A model generated the notes under the pieces. The model did not search any database, was not told where the DNA came from, and saw only the letters and a program-made list of their open reading frames with translations. The translations under genes and the position numbers were made by a program. Positions 60,102-64,000 of a DNA stretch of 64,000 nucleotides are shown in pieces; position 1 is the first letter of the stretch; each line of letters opens with the position of its first letter. The DNA is from Actinoplanes derwentensis (lineage in GTDB: Bacteria; Actinomycetota; Actinomycetes; Mycobacteriales; Micromonosporaceae), in NCBI RefSeq assembly GCF_900104725.1, contig NZ_LT629758.1, positions 5,222,501 to 5,286,500 on the forward strand, in the 5' to 3' direction.

Positions 60102-61754
60102 GTGTCGCTGGAAGCGTGGGATGACCGTGGGGTGCCGGAGTTGACCGCGCGGGTGGTGCGGGCGTCGTTCCCGAAGGGCACTCTCGCGGTGCGGATCCGA
60201 GACGCGCTCGGGCCGGTCTTTGGCGATTCGGCGTTCGCACTGGCGTTCCCGGCGGTGGGCCGTCCGGCGGCCTCGCCGGGGGTGTTGGCGCTGGTGTCGG
60301 TGCTGCAGTACGCGGAAGGGCTCAGCGACAGGCAGGCCGCTGACCAGGTCCGGGCCAGGATGGACTGGAAGTACCTGCTCGGTCTGGAACTCGATGATCC
60401 CGGTTTCGACTACACGATCCTTGGCGATTTCCGGGCCCGGCTGATCAAACATGGGCTGGAGGAGAAGGTCCTGGAGGTGATCCTGGACCACTGCTCGCGG
60501 CTGGGACTGCTGCGCGCCGGTGGCCGGCAACGCACCGACTCCACCCATGTGCTGGCAGCGGTGCGCACGTTGAACCGGATGGAGTTCGTCGGGGAAACCC
60601 TGCGGGCGGCCCTCGAAGTCCTGGCCAAGACCGCTCCACAGTGGCTCGCCCCACGCATCGATGCCGACTGGGCCGGGCGATACGGTGCCCGGATCGACTC
60701 GTACCGCTTCCCCAAGGGCGACGACGTGCGCATGCGGTGGGCTGAGCAGGTAGGGCGGGACGGCTATCTGATCCTGGACGCGGTCGCTGCACCCGGTGCG
60801 CCGGCATGGTTGCGGGAGATCCCGGCGGTCCAGGTCCTCGGCCAGGTGTGGGAGCAGCAGTACCAGCGTGCTGGTGAGGAGGTGCACTGGCGGGAGGGCA
60901 AAGACCTCCCGCCCAGTAGAAACCGGCTGGCCTCGCCGTACGACATCGACGCCCGCTACGGCCTCAAACGGGGTCTGGGCTGGTCCGGTTACAAGGTGCA
61001 TTTCAGCGAGACCTGCGAGGCGGACCTGCCGCGGATCATCACTGGTGTGCTGACCACCGATGCCACAGTCACCGACACCGAGACAACCGGGACCATCCAT
61101 CAGAACATGGCCTGCCGGCAACGAGTGCCGGGCGAACATGTGGTCGACGCCGGTTACGTCACCGCCGCGCACATCGTGACCGCTCGCGACGAACACGGTA
61201 TCGATCTGCTCGGTCCGGTAGGACTGGATACCCACCAGGGCGAACGTTTCCCGCAGAGCGCCTTCCGCATCGACTGGCAGTCCAAGGCCGTGACCTGCCC
61301 GCAGGGCAAGACCAGTATCAGCTGGTCGGCCCAGCGCAAGAGCAGCGGCACCGAACTGGCACGAGTGCACTTCGCCGCCGGTGACTGCACGGGTTGCCCG
61401 GTCCGGGCCGAGTGCACCACTGCCAGCGTCAACAGTAAATGGGGTCGCAGCCTCACCCTGCTTCCCGCAGCTCAGCAGGAAGTCTTGGAGGCCAGACGTG
61501 GTGAACAGGTCACCGAGGCGTGGCAGCAGCGCTACCACATCCGCGCCGGAGTCGAGGCCACGATCTCCCAGGTCGTCCGGCACACCGGAATCCGGAGCAC
61601 CCGATACACCGGTGCGGACAAGACCCACCTCGGTCACCTCCTCGCCGCTACCGCAGCCAACATCGTCCGCATCGACGCCTGGCTCACCGGAACACCACTC
61701 GGCCGAACCAGAACCAGCCACCTCACCCAACTCGACCTCGACCTCGCTGGCTGA
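60102..61754 (+). CDS. IS1182-family DDE transposase
   Basis: The protein has 550 residues from the GTG at 60102 (VSLEAWDDRGVPELTARVVR). Longer in-frame starts reach back through the inverted repeat and are unlikely. The N-terminal InsH-like domain is followed by the DDE core: first Asp in RTDSTHVLAA, second in VVDAGYVTAAH, Glu in RAGVEATISQ. A CxxC-type zinc cluster (CTGCPVRAEC) lies between. The frame is uninterrupted, so the enzyme is likely functional. Confidence 0.93.
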   Translation: MSLEAWDDRGVPELTARVVRASFPKGTLAVRIRDALGPVFGDSAFALAFPAVGRPAASPGVLALVSVLQYAEGLSDRQAADQVRARMDWKYLLGLELDDPGFDYTILGDFRARLIKHGLEEKVLEVILDHCSRLGLLRAGGRQRTDSTHVLAAVRTLNRMEFVGETLRAALEVLAKTAPQWLAPRIDADWAGRYGARIDSYRFPKGDDVRMRWAEQVGRDGYLILDAVAAPGAPAWLREIPAVQVLGQVWEQQYQRAGEEVHWREGKDLPPSRNRLASPYDIDARYGLKRGLGWSGYKVHFSETCEADLPRIITGVLTTDATVTDTETTGTIHQNMACRQRVPGEHVVDAGYVTAAHIVTARDEHGIDLLGPVGLDTHQGERFPQSAFRIDWQSKAVTCPQGKTSISWSAQRKSSGTELARVHFAAGDCTGCPVRAECTTASVNSKWGRSLTLLPAAQQEVLEARRGEQVTEAWQQRYHIRAGVEATISQVVRHTGIRSTRYTGADKTHLGHLLAATAANIVRIDAWLTGTPLGRTRTSHLTQLDLDLAG

Positions 61755-61771
61755 AGGTCGTTACATACCGT

Positions 61772-61794
61772 TTTGGCCGTTCCCCAACGGGGTC
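61772..61794 (-). repeat. Right terminal inverted repeat of the IS1182-family element
   Basis: These 23 bp are identical to the left end in inverted orientation. CTAAAG follows directly at 61795-61800, where it also supplies the tnpB stop codon on the opposite strand. Confidence 0.92.
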
Positions 61795-63015
61795 CTAAAG
61801 GACGGGGATTCTCTGGGTCGCCCCGGAGGCTTCCTGTTTCACAGCCGATTGCAGAAGGGCGAACCCTTGCTGTCTGACATCAGCTCCGCAGGCATCACCG
61901 GGTTGTTCCCCGGCTACGGCTCGTCCAGCCGCAAGGATGTTCTTGGCCGCGTTGATGTCCCGATCGTGTCGGGTGCGGCAGGCCGGGCACGTCCACGCCC
62001 GGGTCGAGAGGTCGAGTTTGGGCAGCAGATGCCCGCACGTAGAGCAGGTCTTGCTGGACGGGTACCAGCGGTCGATGACGATCAGATGCCTGCCGTAGCG
62101 GGCGGACTTGTATGCGAGCTGGAACCGGAACTCGGCCCACCCGGCGTCGGAGATGACCCGGGACAGCTTCCGGTTGCGGACCATGTTCGCCACGGCCAGG
62201 TCTTCGATCACGATCGTGTCGGCGGACCGGATCAGGGCGGTGCTGGTCTTGTGCAGGAAGTCTCGGCGGGCGTCACGGACCTTACGGTGCGCGACCGCGA
62301 CCTTCGTCTTTGCTTTACGCCGGTTCGCGGAACCCTTCTTCGCGCGGGCGAGACGGCGCTGATACCGGGCCAGGTTGCAGGTCTTACGTTCCAGGTGCCG
62401 AGGGTTGGCGATTCGGTCGCCGTCGGAGGTCACGGCGAAGTCTTTGATCCCGAGGTCGATACCGATCTCATGCCCGGCCGGGTTGAAGGGGGCGGGCTGG
62501 TCGGTGTCGACGGCCAGGGTGGCATACCAGCGGCCGTCCGTGTCGCGGGAGATGATCACCATGGTCGGGTCCAGGGTGGCCAGGTCCACCCCCGGCCAGG
62601 ACCACGCCAGCCGCAACGGCCCGGCGGTCTTGGCCATGAACACCTGGCCGTCCTTGATCCGGAACGCCGACCGGGTGTAGTGCGCCAACTGCTTGCCGTC
62701 GCGGGATTTGAAGCGGGGGTAGCGGGCGCGTTTGGCGAAGAAGTTGCCGAACGCGGTGTGCTGGTGCCGCAGCGTCTGCTGCAACGGCACGCTGGACACC
62801 TCGGACAGGAACGCCAGTTCGCCGGTCCGCTTCCAGGCGGTCAGGGCGGCGTCGGCCTGCTTGTACGAGGTCCGCTCACCGCGCTGGAAGAACGCGGCGT
62901 GCCGGTCGGCGAGGGCCTTGTTCCAGACCAGGCGCACATACCCGAACAGGCTGCGGTTGAACACCGCAGCCTGTTCGGGGTCCGGGTACACCCGACACTT
63001 GTACGCCGTACGCAT
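61795..63015 (-). CDS. tnpB: TnpB-type RNA-guided endonuclease (IS605 OrfB)
   Basis: The protein has 406 residues from the ATG at 63015 (MRTAYKCRVYPDPEQ). The catalytic RuvC triad is present: Asp in EIGIDLGIKDFAV, Glu in VIEDLAV and Asp in RHDRDINAAKN. The zinc ribbon is complete (CSTCGHLLP ... CPACRTRH). The C-terminus ends IPVL, typical of tnpB frames that run into the right-end hairpin. TnpB cuts DNA with an omega RNA copied from the tnpB 3' end and the adjacent right end. That 3' region is broken by the IS1182 copy exactly after the stop codon. Confidence 0.92.
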   Translation of the reverse strand: MRTAYKCRVYPDPEQAAVFNRSLFGYVRLVWNKALADRHAAFFQRGERTSYKQADAALTAWKRTGELAFLSEVSSVPLQQTLRHQHTAFGNFFAKRARYPRFKSRDGKQLAHYTRSAFRIKDGQVFMAKTAGPLRLAWSWPGVDLATLDPTMVIISRDTDGRWYATLAVDTDQPAPFNPAGHEIGIDLGIKDFAVTSDGDRIANPRHLERKTCNLARYQRRLARAKKGSANRRKAKTKVAVAHRKVRDARRDFLHKTSTALIRSADTIVIEDLAVANMVRNRKLSRVISDAGWAEFRFQLAYKSARYGRHLIVIDRWYPSSKTCSTCGHLLPKLDLSTRAWTCPACRTRHDRDINAAKNILAAGRAVAGEQPGDACGADVRQQGFALLQSAVKQEASGATQRIPVL

Positions 63016-63132
63016 GTACGAAAACTTACCCGAAAGACGACATGAGTAAAGCTCCGGCATCCTGCTTCCGGACTACGTCCTCAGACCGTCCCGGCTCCGC
63101 CGGGCCGCCCCTGACGGAGTCCGAATTCCTCC

Positions 63133-63148
63133 CCGGCCTGAAGGCCGG
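63133..63148. repeat. Left-end hairpin of the tnpB element
   Basis: CCGGCCTGAAGGCCGG forms a compact perfect stem about 120 bp upstream of the tnpB start, as expected for a subterminal hairpin of an IS605-type left end. Confidence 0.55.
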
Positions 63149-63169
63149 AACATCCTTCGGAGAAATCTG

Positions 63170-64000
63170 GTGACCGCGCTTCTGCTCGGCGGCGAGATGC
63201 CGCACTGGTCCGATTCCTCGCCGGTACGCGGTGACGTGCTGCGCGAACTGCTGCACTCGGTAACTGGGGACACCCTGGTCGTCGGGCCGCACGATCCGGA
63301 GCTGGTCGCCGCGATCGGGTCCCGGCGGGTCACCGTGCTGGTGCGGGGAGTGCCGGACGCGGAGTCCTTCGCGGAGCTGCCGGGGGTGCGGGTGTGCTGC
63401 GGCAGCCTGACGAAACTGGCGGCGGTTCCGGCGTACGACACGGTCGTCGCTCTCGACGGCCTGGACCGCACCGTCTCCACCGAGGACGCCGACCTGGCCT
63501 GGTCGGACGGTCTCGCCCATCTCCTGGCGATGCTGCGGCCGGGCGGGCGGCTGCTGCTCGGGCACGTCAATCCGCTCGGGCTGCACCGGCTCTACGGCCC
63601 GGCCGCGGCAGCCGGTGACGCGGACTGGGTGGTGACCGCCGGTGACGCCACCCGGCCGGCAGGGCTCGGCGCGCTGTGTGACCGGCTGCGCGAGTCCGGC
63701 CTCACCGTGTCGCGGGACTATGCCGCGTACCCGGATCCGCTCTCCCCCACCGTCCTGCTGAGCCGGACCGCTCTCGCCGACCCGGACCGGCATGGTCTTC
63801 TGACGTCGGTGCTGCGCCGGGCCGGTCTGCCGGGCGGGCCGCTGCTGGCCGATCCGCGCCCGCTCGCCGCCGATCTGCTGCGGCACGATCTGGCCGCCGC
63901 GCTGGCTCCGTCGTGGCTGGTGGTGGCCGCTCGTCCCGGCGATCAGACGCCGCCGTTGCCGGAGATCCTGCCCGCCGAACCGGCGGTGGCAGGCCGTTGT
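63170..64000 (+). CDS. Rossmann-like, possibly methyltransferase-type protein, 5' part (runs off the window)
   Basis: At least 277 residues are present; the gene continues past the window. The GTG at 63170 follows GGAG. Alternating strands and helices (TLVVGPHDPELVAAIG; TVLVRGVPDAES; VCCGSLTKL; DTVVALDGLDRTV) and LAMLRPGGRLLLGHVNPLG match the late part of a class I SAM methyltransferase fold, but motif I is not glycine-rich. It may be a catalytically odd or non-methyltransferase member. It was probably the direct downstream partner of the gene at 59176 before the mobile element came in between. Confidence 0.6.
   Translation, partial: MTALLLGGEMPHWSDSSPVRGDVLRELLHSVTGDTLVVGPHDPELVAAIGSRRVTVLVRGVPDAESFAELPGVRVCCGSLTKLAAVPAYDTVVALDGLDRTVSTEDADLAWSDGLAHLLAMLRPGGRLLLGHVNPLGLHRLYGPAAAAGDADWVVTAGDATRPAGLGALCDRLRESGLTVSRDYAAYPDPLSPTVLLSRTALADPDRHGLLTSVLRRAGLPGGPLLADPRPLAADLLRHDLAAALAPSWLVVAARPGDQTPPLPEILPAEPAVAGRC

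Larger units (their letters stand above)
60021..61794 (+). mobile_element. Complete IS1182-family insertion sequence (1774 bp)
   Basis: Perfect 23-bp terminal inverted repeats (starting GACCCCGTTGGGGAACGG) bound a single transposase gene. The 6-bp sequence CTAAAG flanks both ends directly (60015-60020 and 61795-61800) and is the probable target duplication. The identical ends and intact transposase point to a recent insertion. Confidence 0.9.
60000..63155 (-). mobile_element. tnpB-only IS200/IS605 (IS1341-type) element, interrupted by an IS1182 copy
   Basis: The element is read on the minus strand. Its left-end side (63061-63155) has a CCGGCCT/AGGCCGG hairpin, then tnpB. Its right end is the typical hairpin CCCCGTCCTTTAGGGCGGGG followed by GAAGTCAA, now split by an IS1182-family insertion between 60021 and 61794. 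No tnpA (Y1 transposase) is present, so it cannot move alone. The outer limits are estimated from the right-end TTGAC at 60000-60004 and from the ribosome site of the next gene; they may be off by several bases. Confidence 0.75.

Noticed and set aside
60015..61730. A long minus-strand frame across the IS1182 transposase
   Set aside because: The plus-strand frame has the full DDE triad; the antisense frame has no domain.
63026..63886. Minus-strand frames opposite the last gene
   Set aside because: They are Arg/Pro/Gln-rich shadow sequence with no motif. The plus frame shows regular alternating strands and helices.

Overview
The window is a stretch of high-GC actinobacterial chromosome, about 70% GC, with GTG starts, many leaderless-looking promoters and frequent 4-bp ATGA/GTGA gene overlaps. 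Several features point to a Micromonosporaceae-type organism such as Actinoplanes: an arabinan-synthesis locus laid out as in mycobacteria, a one-piece nitrate reductase/flavoprotein fusion, an SCO7613-type giant membrane protein and a deazaflavin-dependent reductase. The genus is inferred from gene content only. No tRNA, rRNA or CRISPR array was seen.

Layout. 1-4.9 kb: the 5' end of an amidohydrolase, a giant multi-pass membrane protein, a six-copy 16-bp tandem repeat and the 3' relic of a zinc-type dehydrogenase. 4.9-9 kb: assimilatory nitrate reductase fused to an NADPH flavoprotein. 9-22.3 kb: a cell-envelope locus with a DUF3068 protein, AftD-type arabinofuranosyltransferase running in frame into a methyltransferase, a secreted-type VWA protein, a GT4 glycosyltransferase, two large membrane proteins, a DUF2613 peptide and a small anchored protein. 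22.5-26.7 kb: a surface-glycan operon (nucleotide-sugar dehydrogenase, GT2, epimerase, flippase). 26.9-30.5 kb: a Tat-exported haem peroxidase, an AI-2E-type permease and a phosphotransferase. 30.8-31.2 kb: a deletion scar where two truncated genes meet. 31.2-40.1 kb: signalling genes (GGDEF-EAL protein and two divergent hybrid histidine kinases) with an MBL-fold lipoprotein and an esterase between them. 40.2-45.1 kb: a VanW protein, then a copper/haem export operon (PCuAC, Dyp peroxidase, CopC, YcnI). 45.1-50 kb: a YjbR protein, TauE permease, lipid kinase, P450, Ddn-type reductase and methyltransferase.

50-54 kb holds the best candidate for an undescribed pathway. Three translationally coupled PLP enzymes (a Y4yA-like fold-III decarboxylase, a cysteine synthase fused to rhodanese, and a SufS-like class V enzyme that keeps a candidate catalytic Cys) lie behind one leaderless promoter. 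Downstream, a strong inverted repeat precedes a methyltransferase. A small sulfur-containing or amino-acid-derived metabolite is a reasonable guess for the product.

54-58.3 kb: a permease/TIGR03943/secreted-protein operon, and a SelW-like protein coupled to a Ca2+/H+ antiporter. 58.3-64 kb: an SGNH esterase, then a gene pair split by nested mobile DNA. A tnpB-only IS200/IS605-type element separates an uncharacterised gene from a Rossmann-like gene that runs off the window. That element was itself hit by a 1774-bp IS1182-family copy, exactly in the loop of its right-end hairpin, with a 6-bp target duplication.
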